Origin: JAZKAR01 sp040389065
GTDB taxonomy: Bacteria; Pseudomonadota; Gammaproteobacteria; Burkholderiales; Casimicrobiaceae
DNA length: 64,000 nt
Reading direction: 5' to 3'
Assembly: GCA_040389065.1 (NCBI GenBank)
Contig: JAZKAR010000011.1
Coordinates: 102,705-166,704 of the forward strand
In this document: piece after piece, positions 55,475-63,625 of the stretch
Position numbering within the stretch: position 1 is the first letter of the stretch
Layout of the letters: each line of letters opens with the position of its first letter
Program-made: the position numbers and the translations under genes
The notes under the pieces: model-generated
Told to the model about the DNA's origin: nothing
What the model saw: only the letters and a program-made list of their open reading frames with translations
Databases searched by the model: none

Positions 55475-56527
55475 ATGCTTCATATCCGGCTTAATTGGCA
55501 CGCTTTACCGAACCGAGGCCATGTCTTAGATAAAATGGAGTGGGAGTTTCCTTCAGGATGCTTAACGGGCGTCATAGGGTCAAATGGCGCAGGCAAATCA
55601 ACGTTGTTAGGATTATTATCCGGTTGGGAAATACCTTCATCAGGAACGGTTACGTGGTGTGATCGGGAGCTTGCATCTTATTCGCCGCGTGAATTAGCAA
55701 GAATGCGAATCTATCTGCCTCAAGCAGCTACTCGACATGTTCCAATGTTAACCGTACAAGAAATTATTGGTTTAGGTTGCGGTAAAGAGGTAGTAACTCG
55801 AGCAGCGCTAATCGAATCAGCAATGGAATGGATGGGTTTAACAAAATATGCGACTGTTAAATATTCGGAATTGTCAGGAGGCGAGCAACAGCGTGTGCAC
55901 CTTGCCCGATGCCGAGTGCAACTTGAGGCAGCGAGTTTATGGAGTTTAGAAGCCGCATCAGAAACCATAGGGAATTCGTTACCTAAAGTTTCTTCTGAGG
56001 TAGATACTATAATAGAGGAACCCGTCACGCCAATAGATCTAACTGAAAATAACGCTGGTTCAATAGAAACTTCTACAGAAAGTGATATGGAAATTATTAC
56101 TGATAGCATGCATAGCGAAGAGAGTAAGCAAGATGTAAAGGAAGAGGCAATGGAAGATGTAATGGAAGATGTAATGGAAGATGTAATGGAAGATATTACG
56201 TTGGAAGAGCCAGTAGAAGAAATGAAAGAAGATCAAGAGCATAAAGAAGAGACTAAAAAAAGCTATGGTTTTTCAGCTTGGGGAGTGCTTGATGAACCCT
56301 TGCAAGGTTTAGATGTTTATTACCAAAAGGTGATGCTTGGCTATTGGCGTGATTGGGCAAAACAGCATAATGCCACGTTAATATTAAGCTTGCATCAGCT
56401 TGATATTGCTGCGCAATATATAGATTCAGTTTTATTATTAAAAGACGGAAAAATGATTGCTGCAGGCAAAACAAACCAAGTATTAATACCTGAAAACCTA
56501 GATCGCTTATATGCACCTACAAAATAA
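55475..56527 (+). CDS. ABC transporter ATPase with large acidic insertion (HmuV-like)
   Basis: A 350-residue ATPase similar to heme/cobalamin/siderophore importers. All catalytic motifs are present: Walker A GSNGAGKST (35-43), Q-loop LPQAAT, signature LSGGEQQRVHLA (133-144), Walker B WGVLDEP with E274, D-loop LQGLD and the switch H307. Between signature and Walker B, about residues 151-266 form a low-complexity, strongly Glu/Asp-rich insertion that includes three MEDV repeats and a MEDI. HmuV-type proteins have a short variable loop there. No permease or binding protein gene is adjacent. It converges on the next gene with 3 bp between. Confidence 0.85.
   Translation: MLHIRLNWHALPNRGHVLDKMEWEFPSGCLTGVIGSNGAGKSTLLGLLSGWEIPSSGTVTWCDRELASYSPRELARMRIYLPQAATRHVPMLTVQEIIGLGCGKEVVTRAALIESAMEWMGLTKYATVKYSELSGGEQQRVHLARCRVQLEAASLWSLEAASETIGNSLPKVSSEVDTIIEEPVTPIDLTENNAGSIETSTESDMEIITDSMHSEESKQDVKEEAMEDVMEDVMEDVMEDITLEEPVEEMKEDQEHKEETKKSYGFSAWGVLDEPLQGLDVYYQKVMLGYWRDWAKQHNATLILSLHQLDIAAQYIDSVLLLKDGKMIAAGKTNQVLIPENLDRLYAPTK
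56150..56197 (+). repeat. 12-bp tandem repeat inside the ABC ATPase gene
   Basis: ATGGAAGATGTA is repeated three times exactly and once partially, encoding MEDV units. The unit length keeps the frame, so copy number could vary by slippage without breaking the gene. Confidence 0.9.
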
Positions 56528-56530
56528 TAG

Positions 56531-56971
56531 CTAAAGGAGCTTATTATCGCTCTGGCGGCGTGGCTTATACATGGAGGCATGCTCTAAGGTGTAGTCTGAA
56601 AGTGGGCCTAATTGAATGTGCGCTTTTTCTAGTTGGTTCGCATTTTTTAAGTATACATATACATCATAAGTTTCAGCTCCCGAATCAGCTATAACAGCGA
56701 TTGTTTCGCGGCTATATCCATCTGGCTCTGCCGTTCTTTCGAGCTGATCCATATTAGTAAGGGTTGTTTGATCAATTGAAAAAACTTGACCTTTAACAAA
56801 CTTGCCTTTACCTGGTTCATTGATTAGCCAGGGTGAAAAGCGCTCGCCTACTAAATAAAAAGGGTATCGATTCTGGGTTAGAAATATTCCGGGAATACGA
56901 ATACCTTGATTAATAGAAAAGTTAGGGAAGCCTTCTTTAAGCGTGCCAAATACAAATACTAAATTAGACAT
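56531..56971 (-). CDS. Gamma-glutamylcyclotransferase-like (AIG2/GGCT) protein
   Basis: A small protein of 146 residues from the chosen start (MSNLVFVFGTLKEGFPN). That opening is the substrate-binding FGTL-type loop of the GGCT fold, and a glutamate in MDQLERTAEPDGYSR is the likely catalytic acid. Family members release 5-oxoproline from gamma-glutamyl compounds, and the substrate here is open. The frame extends 12 codons upstream, but these are hydrophobic and not conserved-looking. It stands where recR would be expected behind ybaB. Confidence 0.8.
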   Translation of the reverse strand: MSNLVFVFGTLKEGFPNFSINQGIRIPGIFLTQNRYPFYLVGERFSPWLINEPGKGKFVKGQVFSIDQTTLTNMDQLERTAEPDGYSRETIAVIADSGAETYDVYVYLKNANQLEKAHIQLGPLSDYTLEHASMYKPRRQSDNKLL

Positions 56972-57174
56972 AAATACTATTGAGCAATTTGTAAAATGAA
57001 AAAACACAATCTGCTGCTTGTAGTGTACTTATTGCTCAAGGCAATATAAGCAGCAGATGTAGAGAATTATTAAAGAAGAAAAACAGAAATATTCAAGCGC
57101 TATAGCGATCTTATAAGATAACAATATTTAAAGCGCTTCGAATATTAACTTCTACTTTAGCTTCCACTTAATTT

Positions 57175-57519
57175 TTAAAGACCGCCTAACAATTGATCCA
57201 TTCCAGGGGGTAGCGGAAATCCACTAGCTAATGAGGCTGTACGTTCTTTAATGACTTGATCAGCTTGGCGTGCTGCATCATTAAAGGCAGCTGCAATTAG
57301 ATCTTCTGCCATCTCGGCATCTTCAAATACGCTAGGATCAACTTTTACTGAACGTACAACGTGACGGCATGTCATTGTTACTTTTACTGCGCCTGAGGCC
57401 GCTACACCCACAACCTCATGAATTGCTAGTTCTTCACCTAATTTTTCTTGCGCTCTTTTAAGATTGTCTTGCATCGTTTGAGCTTGTTTCATTAGCCCTG
57501 CCATTCCACCTTTAAACAT
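57175..57519 (-). CDS. ybaB: YbaB/EbfC nucleoid-associated protein
   Basis: A 114-residue dimeric DNA-binding protein with the family opening MFKGGMAGLMKQAQTMQDNL, two long helices and a Pro/Gly-rich end (PLPPGMDQLLGGL). It usually lies directly behind dnaX and before recR. Here 420 bp of repeat-bearing DNA separate it from dnaX, and recR is missing. Confidence 0.95.
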   Translation of the reverse strand: MFKGGMAGLMKQAQTMQDNLKRAQEKLGEELAIHEVVGVAASGAVKVTMTCRHVVRSVKVDPSVFEDAEMAEDLIAAAFNDAARQADQVIKERTASLASGFPLPPGMDQLLGGL

Positions 57520-57677
57520 GCGGTATGCTCCTGTGTAGTTAAAGAATAAATTTGCTTAATAAAATTAGGGCTTACAAAAAATTGTTCTAGTAAAGTAGGG
57601 CGGCACAGATCTAAGCTTTTGCCCTATTTTATGATTAACTTTTTCTTTAGACAATTAACCTACGCCATCTCTTAATG

Positions 57678-57702
57678 CATTCTCCCTGAAAGGGAGAATG
57701 CT
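57678..57702. repeat. Perfect 11-bp stem palindrome
   Basis: GCATTCTCCCT, a GAA loop, and AGGGAGAATGC. It is related to the GAGGGAGAGGG repeat at 21903-21944 and is followed by TAGGATAAGTGAAA, as that copy is by TAGGGTGAGG. Confidence 0.75.
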
Positions 57703-57826
57703 AGGATAAGTGAAAATTAGATTATCTAAAGTTTTCGTGAATTCTAAAGATTATACCGAATTGACCAATCGTAAGTGCCATAATCTCGAGGCAAGAGATT
57801 CTAAATAAATCAGCTCGCTTGAATTA

Positions 57827-57924
57827 TTAGAAGTTAAGCGATTGGGTACTTTCAATATGTGGCAACTTGTCTGGCGCTATACTGCCTGCATGTCTATACT
57901 TTGATAGAACACAAGGGCGCAACT
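57827..57924. repeat. Dispersed palindromic repeat, copy 9 (degenerate)
   Basis: The left arm TTAGAAGTTAAGCGATTGGG is clear, and the right arm is reduced to AGAACACAAGGGCGCAACT. The core retains GTGGCAACTTGTCTGG and CTGCCTGCATG. It lies directly behind the dnaX stop. Confidence 0.65.
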
Positions 57925-57939
57925 GTTCACTATAGTTTT

Positions 57940-59919
57940 TTAAATGATAGGTTGAACACTTTGCTCATCAATTTTGGCACCTGTTGCTTCACATATTGTT
58001 TGTACAAAGGGTTGCTTCGAAAAAGTCTCTACGCGTGCAGATTGTTGCTCTTGCTCCGCATGTTTTATGCGTTGAGAGGGGGTGTCTAGCGTAGTGCCCT
58101 CATCATTTGTGGCTTCATGTACATTAATTTCAATATGATGAGTATGTGAGCTAGCTGCCTGTATCGCCACATGTAATTCTTTTTGAAAAATTAATAAATG
58201 TTTATGTTGCTGAGCTAATGTTAGGAATAGAGTAGATGTTGTGTGATCAAAACGGCTCCAAGCGCTCTGTAGTAAAAGTTGACGCACCATGGGGCTTGTT
58301 TTAATCGTAGGAAATAAGTCTTGCCATGCCTCATTAGAGTCAGGAGCATTACTATGGCGAGATAAAGAGGGTATGTTGTTCTTAATGTCAGATGATGGCA
58401 ATACATCTTCAAGCGGTGCATTGTTTACGTGATCTTGAATGATTTCAGGTACTTTGTTTATTGCAGGAATGATGGGGGTGGCAGTATTTTTTTCTGATTG
58501 CTCAGAAATATTGCTTGATGCTTCAATAGGTTCCGAAGCCAAAGTGGTGGACGAAGTAGTAGGTACGGCTACAGATTTAAATTCCTGAGGCTCTGTTATG
58601 GACGCAGGAGTTGCCATCGGCTGAGCTGCTTGAGTACGAATAGGCTTCAACGCGTTTACTGAAAACTCTGGTTTTAATGTAGGGCTGGAGGAAGGCTCGC
58701 CTGAATGATTTTCAGTCTCATCATTATTCTGAAATGTTGCGGCGGGGGCTGAGCGAGTTTGAGAAGAGGGGCGTAGTGAATTATTTATTGTAGATTTAGG
58801 TTGAGAGGCAACGCTAGGCACTGTGTTTGGCGAAACAGTTCTAAAGCTTAACATGCGTAAAAGCGTCATGCTTAGGCCAGTAAATGCATCAGGGGCTAGA
58901 GAAAAGTCTCGTTTTCCATGCAGTACAATTTGATAAAAAAGCTGAACGGTTTCAGGCTGTAGCAGTTGACTTAACGAGTCTAACCGGGCCGCATCTTGTA
59001 CATAATGCTGTAAGGCACTAGGCACTTGCTGAATCAATGCAATTTGATGAAGCTTCTGTGCGAGTTCATCCAGTATTGCTTCAAAGGTGTGCGTTTCCTC
59101 GGCAAGCTGATAGAGTAAAGCATCCATTTTCTCAGCTTGGTTTTCCGCAAGAGTTTCAAGTAGATCAAAAATCATGCTTTGGTTAACTATACCAAGCATA
59201 TTTCTAACCACAGACTCTTGAACATACCCGCCGCCATACGCAATGGCTTGATCTAAAAGTGATAGACCATCTCTTAAACTTCCTTGTGCAGCATTCGCTA
59301 ATAATGAAAGAGCCGGAGATTCAAAATTAATATTTTCTTGTTTTAGAATGTAGTCAAAGCGTGTTTCAATTTGCGCTTTTTGTAGCGGTCTTAAATGAAA
59401 TTGTAAACATCGAGAGAGAACAGTAGGGGGGATTTTTTGAGGGTCAGTAGTTGCAAGAATAAATTTTACATGTAGCGGTGGCTCTTCAAGCGTTTTCAGC
59501 ATCGCATTAAATGCAGCTTTTGAGAGCATATGTACTTCATCAATAAGATAAACTTTATGGCGTCCCATCGTCGGTAAATAATGGGCGTTATCTAAAATTT
59601 CTCTAACATTATCAACGCCAGTATGTGAGGCGGCATCAATCTCAAACATATCGGGAAAGCGCCCAGCATCAATCTGGGTGCACGCTGAGCATATGCCGCA
59701 GGGTGTGGCAGTAACTCCCGTTTCGCAATTAAAAGATTTAGCAAGAATTCGAGCAATAGTAGTTTTACCAATGCCTCGTGTTCCTGTTAGTAGGTAAGCG
59801 TGATGTAAATGCCCGCGCTCAAATGCGCCTGTAAGCGCGCCAATGACATGAGATTGGCCAATCAAGTCTTGAAAAGTTTTAGGGCGCCATTTTCGGGCAA
59901 GTACAAGATAATTGGTCAT
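57940..59919 (-). CDS. dnaX: DNA polymerase III subunit tau/gamma
   Basis: Clamp-loader ATPase of 659 residues. Walker A is GTRGIGKTT (46-54), zinc cysteines are C65, C74, C77 and C80, and DEVH is at 127-130. The sensor region has the TTDPQKIPPTVLSRC segment. After about residue 365 comes a Ser/Pro/Thr-rich linker and then a tau-type C-terminal domain (about 525-650). At codons 476-478 the sequence reads GAA AAA AAT, a seven-A run that could act as a slippery site for making gamma. A -1 shift there meets a stop after 13 codons. The 4.5S RNA gene lies 295 bp upstream in the same direction. Confidence 0.95.
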   Translation of the reverse strand: MTNYLVLARKWRPKTFQDLIGQSHVIGALTGAFERGHLHHAYLLTGTRGIGKTTIARILAKSFNCETGVTATPCGICSACTQIDAGRFPDMFEIDAASHTGVDNVREILDNAHYLPTMGRHKVYLIDEVHMLSKAAFNAMLKTLEEPPLHVKFILATTDPQKIPPTVLSRCLQFHLRPLQKAQIETRFDYILKQENINFESPALSLLANAAQGSLRDGLSLLDQAIAYGGGYVQESVVRNMLGIVNQSMIFDLLETLAENQAEKMDALLYQLAEETHTFEAILDELAQKLHQIALIQQVPSALQHYVQDAARLDSLSQLLQPETVQLFYQIVLHGKRDFSLAPDAFTGLSMTLLRMLSFRTVSPNTVPSVASQPKSTINNSLRPSSQTRSAPAATFQNNDETENHSGEPSSSPTLKPEFSVNALKPIRTQAAQPMATPASITEPQEFKSVAVPTTSSTTLASEPIEASSNISEQSEKNTATPIIPAINKVPEIIQDHVNNAPLEDVLPSSDIKNNIPSLSRHSNAPDSNEAWQDLFPTIKTSPMVRQLLLQSAWSRFDHTTSTLFLTLAQQHKHLLIFQKELHVAIQAASSHTHHIEINVHEATNDEGTTLDTPSQRIKHAEQEQQSARVETFSKQPFVQTICEATGAKIDEQSVQPII

Positions 59920-60214
59920 AAAAAAGCATCATATGAATTTACTAGGCACATCATGAAGGGGCTAGGGGTTTATGGCAATATTTTACTAAATTTTTTCTCA
60001 TAGGCGTGGTATATGTTTTGCTGGTGTTCTTAGAGTCTTAAGTTCAAATTTCAAAACAGCACATATATTGCTACTCCCATGTTCAAGTATTTTAGAATGC
60101 ATCGTATTGGAAAATACTTTTTTGAAGCTTTTGAGGTGATTGAATATTAAATGGTGGTTTCAATGGTAGTGCTGGCAATGCTTTTCAATAAAAGCAGCGA
60201 AATAAGGAGGGGGT

Positions 60215-60309
60215 GGCGAGCCTGACCCCCGGCACTCATCCTTCCGGAGTGGGCTGCTTCCTTCCGAACCTGACCCATTGTTCCAGCTAATGATGCGAGG
60301 AGACCCGCC
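60215..60309 (-). ncRNA. ffs: Signal recognition particle 4.5S RNA
   Basis: About 95 nt on the minus strand. The hallmark apical sequence GGTCAGGTTCGGAAGGAAGC and its following AGCC are present. The ends GGCGGG and CTCGCC pair, and GTGCCGGG lies in the 3' half. The RNA binds Ffh to target membrane proteins. A location near dnaX is common. The ends are set by pairing and may be off by a few bases. Confidence 0.93.
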
Positions 60310-60954
60310 ATAAAGCACATGTTGCTCTATTTATTACATAGCAACATAAGCGAAACGCAGTTTAACCGATTGTGCAGTAGTTTGCCAACAGAAGATTATT
60401 TTTTAAAGGGGAATTAAGAAAAGAAAAACAGGCTGGCGACGCTAGGAGCTAAGCTTAATAAAGCTTTAGCCAACCTGGATAAGGATTGATTGTTGCTGCT
60501 GGAGCTTTATGTATGAAAGAGATAATTTTTTCAAGAGTATGAGCACTCACTAAAATATCACTTAACACACAATTTCCAATTACATGCACGAACTTATTTT
60601 ATCAGGAATTTTCTATTTAAAATCGAAGGCTTGAGAAAAAATAAGTAAAGATAGGTAAATGCTACACGAGATTATAAAGAGAGGATTAAATTAGCGCGTG
60701 TTGGATAAATATTAAGGAAATTTGTAAACTACTCTTAAAATTATTTAGGGTCATTAATAAAATTTATAATAAAAAAATAGGGTTTTATGTAATGGTGATA
60801 ATGAGAAAATAAAGTATAGTTAAACAAATACTTCTAAGCTTTATTGTTAGTTAAGAAAATAGTTCCTCTACCGGAAAGGAGTTTTATTGATTTAGGTATA
60901 GGTTTGTATGCCGATAACTAAAGCGCTTGTTAGGAAAAAATAAGAGGTGTAGCC
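60310..60954. other. Intergenic region, 4.5S RNA to 104-aa gene
   Basis: About 645 bp, AT-rich with stops in all frames. A TGTTGCT/AGCAACA inverted repeat lies just upstream of the 4.5S RNA (60321-60347), and a small hairpin lies at 60448-60470 (GCTAAGCTT/AAGCTTTAGC). No gene is supported. Confidence 0.5.
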
Positions 60955-61269
60955 ATGTTAGAAATCATCAAAGAAATTCAGATCATGATATCCTTTTTTA
61001 ATGTTGATACGTTTGGTATTTTAGCGATTTCAACATTAGTCGTAGGCGGGTTTCAAACGGCGTTAACACATGCATTAAAAGAAGAAAAAACACTATCGGG
61101 AGATGATCGCTCTTTAATTTTTCCTGAAGGTTTTGTGACGAAGCCTCTTCCCGAAGTAGTATCTGAAAGTACATCTCCTGTTTCATTTTGGCAACGTATG
61201 ACGTTAGGGCTTAAGTCACGCAATACGAGTGTAAATGAGAAAAATACTAGTAAAAACTCAGCTTTCTAA
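60955..61269 (+). CDS. Hypothetical protein with one membrane segment, 104 aa
   Basis: Not recognised. An AAGAGGTG site precedes the ATG. Residues about 17-36 (TFGILAISTLVVGGFQTALT) form a possible membrane or amphipathic helix. The rest is polar, with a Ser/Asn/Lys-rich C-terminus. A symmetrical terminator starts 17 nt after the stop, which supports a single-gene unit. Function unknown. Confidence 0.65.
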   Translation: MLEIIKEIQIMISFFNVDTFGILAISTLVVGGFQTALTHALKEEKTLSGDDRSLIFPEGFVTKPLPEVVSESTSPVSFWQRMTLGLKSRNTSVNEKNTSKNSAF

Positions 61270-61285
61270 ATCTATTTCTATACGT

Positions 61286-61324
61286 AAAATTCCCTTCCTA
61301 TCATATTAATAAGAAGGGAATTTT
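61286..61324 (+). terminator. Bidirectional terminator
   Basis: AAAATTCCCTTC pairs perfectly with GAAGGGAATTTT across a 15-nt loop, giving A-runs on one side and T-runs on the other. It can end transcripts of the 104-aa gene on the plus strand and of the glycine-zipper gene on the minus strand. Confidence 0.8.
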
Positions 61325-61410
61325 ATGAGTGGCTGGCAATAAATATATAAGTTTACATGGCTACGGGTTTATCATTATTAATGTAGAGCCATACTGTAGA
61401 GCTATAAAGA

Positions 61411-61929
61411 CTAGTCTAAAAGGGTAACTCCGAGGCGAACGGTTCTGCCTGGGTCACGATCCATTCTGGTTGTAAAGTTTCTGCCATTGTATTGATATTT
61501 AACGGTATAACCGCTTACTTCCTCACGCTCCTCTGCTACTTCACGGCAACGCTGAACAGAACGGCTGCGATAACGATCGCCTCCATCGCGATCATCGCTA
61601 GCAATTCGGTCGCCTACAACGGCTCCAGTAACTGCGCCTACCGCCGCCGCCGCTGTTTTACCATTTCCTTTTCCTACTTGGCTGCCTAAAAGCCCTCCAG
61701 CTATACCGCCAATAACGGTGCCGCCTAAATCACGATCGCCGCTGCGTCGTGATTGACGCTCTGATACTTCTTCATCCCAGCATTCGCGGCGTGGGTGTGC
61801 AGCTCGTTCATAAATAGGACGTACAGAAATGACACGAGCTGTATCTGTAAAATCATAAGGGCGCTCTGCATGCGCGAGGGTAGCTAGGCCTGAAAAAAGT
61901 AAGGCAGTTAAAACGGAGTAACGTTTCAT
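61411..61929 (-). CDS. Glycine-zipper 2TM domain outer-membrane-type protein
   Basis: A 172-residue exported protein with a signal peptide (about 1-21, ending AHA). A central Gly-zipper (GGTVIGGIAGGLLGSQVG, then AAVGAVTGAVVGDRIA) lies at about residues 69-110. Flanking regions are rich in Arg, Asp and Glu. The domain is that of the 17-kDa surface antigen/SlyB-like group, usually tied to the cell envelope. There is no lipobox, unlike SlyB. An AGGAGA site precedes the ATG. Exact function unknown. Confidence 0.88.
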   Translation of the reverse strand: MKRYSVLTALLFSGLATLAHAERPYDFTDTARVISVRPIYERAAHPRRECWDEEVSERQSRRSGDRDLGGTVIGGIAGGLLGSQVGKGNGKTAAAAVGAVTGAVVGDRIASDDRDGGDRYRSRSVQRCREVAEEREEVSGYTVKYQYNGRNFTTRMDRDPGRTVRLGVTLLD

Positions 61930-62107
61930 ATAAATCTCCTAATGAGTAGATACAGAACGCTTGCGAAGCGTTAAACGACTAAGGCACATCTGCTAAAAGT
62001 AGCATGTTTTTTATCTTAATGAAGCTTTAACGCTTATTCAGGGAGTGTTTGTTGACATGGTTTAAAAAGCGCTTAGTGATAAAAATAAAGTTGAACGTAA
62101 ATGCCAA

Positions 62108-63625
62108 TTATGTTTTAGCGCCTAAAAAGCTTAAATAAGCAGGATTATCAGTTTCTTCAACAAAATCATAACCAAGTTGCTGTAAAAAGCGTTCCCAGTT
62201 ATCTTGCTCATTGTCAGGAATTTGCATTCCCACTAATACGCGCGCAAAGTCTGAACCATGATTTCGATAGTGAAATAAAGTAATATTCCAGTTATTACTC
62301 ATGCTGTTCAAAAAATCCATTAAAGCACCAGGCCGCTCAGGAAAGGTAAAGCGATACACAATTTCGGGGCTTTGTTGAGGAGAGTGCCCTCCCACAAGGT
62401 GTCGTATATGTAATTTAGCAAGTTCATTTTCTGTAAGGTCAATAACGCCAAGACCCTTTTGTTCAAGATAACTCACCATCTCATGTCGTTCTTGCTTACT
62501 TTTTGTTTGTAAGCCTACAAAAATATGCGCATTTTGGTTATCAGCATAGCGATAGTTAAATTCGGTAATAGCGCGTTTTCCTAGTAAGTTACAAAACTCT
62601 TTAAAGCTACCGCGATGTTCAGGAATAGTAACGGCAAGTACTGCTTCACGTGCTTCGCCTAGTTCAGCACGTTCTGCAACAAAACGTAATCTATCAAAAT
62701 TAATATTAGCGCCGCAGGCAATCGCAACAACTTTTTTACCTTCCCACTGGTGTTTGGCTAAATAATCTTTAAGGCCTGCCACAGATAATGCACCAGCGGG
62801 TTCCATAACGGTTCGAGTATCTTCAAAAATATCTTTTATAGCGGCGCAGATAGAGTCATTATCCACTTGGATCATTTCATCCACTACTTTTTTGCATAAG
62901 CGGAATGTTTCTTCTCCAACTTGCTTAACCGCAACGCCATCTGCAAACAAGCCAACATGTTTAAGGACAACACGTTCATTTTTTGCGAGAGATTGGCTCA
63001 TTGCATCAGAGTCAACAGGCTCAACGCCGATGATTTTAATGTCAGGGCGAATGGATTTTATGTAAGCGCCAATTCCGCTGATAAGCCCGCCGCCGCCTAC
63101 CGCTATGAAAATTGCATCAAGATCACGTGGAACTTGCCGCAAAATTTCCATTCCAATCGTACCTTGTCCAGCAATAACATCAGGATCATCATAAGGATGA
63201 ACAAAGGTGAGCTCATTCGCTTTAGCAAGTTCTAAGGCATGAGCATAAGCATCGGAATAAGAGTCTCCAAATAGCACGACATGTGCACCTCGGTTAGCAA
63301 CAGCATCTATTTTGATAGCAGGTGTAGTGGTAGGCATAACAATCGTCGCAGAGCACCCTAGATGCTGCGCTGAAAGCGCTACTCCTTGAGCATGGTTGCC
63401 AGCAGAGGCAGCAATAACTCCTTTTTTTAGTTGCTCAGCAGTGAGCTGAGCCATTTTGTTATAAGCACCTCTTATTTTAAAAGAGAAAACAGGTTGAGTA
63501 TCTTCACGTTTAAGATAAATATGATTATTAAGCCGATGGGATAAATTCGTGGCACGGTCGCAAGGTGTTTCATGTGCTACATCGTATACACGGGCGGTTA
63601 GAATGCGACGAAGGTAGTGATCCAT
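62108..63625 (-). CDS. ilvA: Threonine ammonia-lyase, biosynthetic
   Basis: PLP enzyme that makes 2-oxobutanoate from threonine, the first step toward isoleucine. The 505-residue product has the PLP lysine K50 in SFKIRGAYNK, the phosphate-binding AVGGGGLISG and two C-terminal ACT-like regulatory domains (about residues 325-400 and 420-495). That marks the long, isoleucine-inhibited biosynthetic form rather than the short catabolic one. It stands alone. No ilv genes or leader attenuator are seen upstream within the window. Confidence 0.96.
   Translation of the reverse strand: MDHYLRRILTARVYDVAHETPCDRATNLSHRLNNHIYLKREDTQPVFSFKIRGAYNKMAQLTAEQLKKGVIAASAGNHAQGVALSAQHLGCSATIVMPTTTPAIKIDAVANRGAHVVLFGDSYSDAYAHALELAKANELTFVHPYDDPDVIAGQGTIGMEILRQVPRDLDAIFIAVGGGGLISGIGAYIKSIRPDIKIIGVEPVDSDAMSQSLAKNERVVLKHVGLFADGVAVKQVGEETFRLCKKVVDEMIQVDNDSICAAIKDIFEDTRTVMEPAGALSVAGLKDYLAKHQWEGKKVVAIACGANINFDRLRFVAERAELGEAREAVLAVTIPEHRGSFKEFCNLLGKRAITEFNYRYADNQNAHIFVGLQTKSKQERHEMVSYLEQKGLGVIDLTENELAKLHIRHLVGGHSPQQSPEIVYRFTFPERPGALMDFLNSMSNNWNITLFHYRNHGSDFARVLVGMQIPDNEQDNWERFLQQLGYDFVEETDNPAYLSFLGAKT

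Larger units (their letters stand above)
57520..57939. other. Repeat-bearing spacer between dnaX and ybaB
   Basis: Unusually wide for this gene pair. It holds a GC-rich hairpin (57678-57702) and a copy of the dispersed palindromic repeat (57827-57924). No ORF is supported. Confidence 0.7.

Noticed and set aside
57859..58089. Plus-strand frame of 76 codons across the dnaX 3' end
   Set aside because: Runs over the palindromic repeat and antisense to dnaX.
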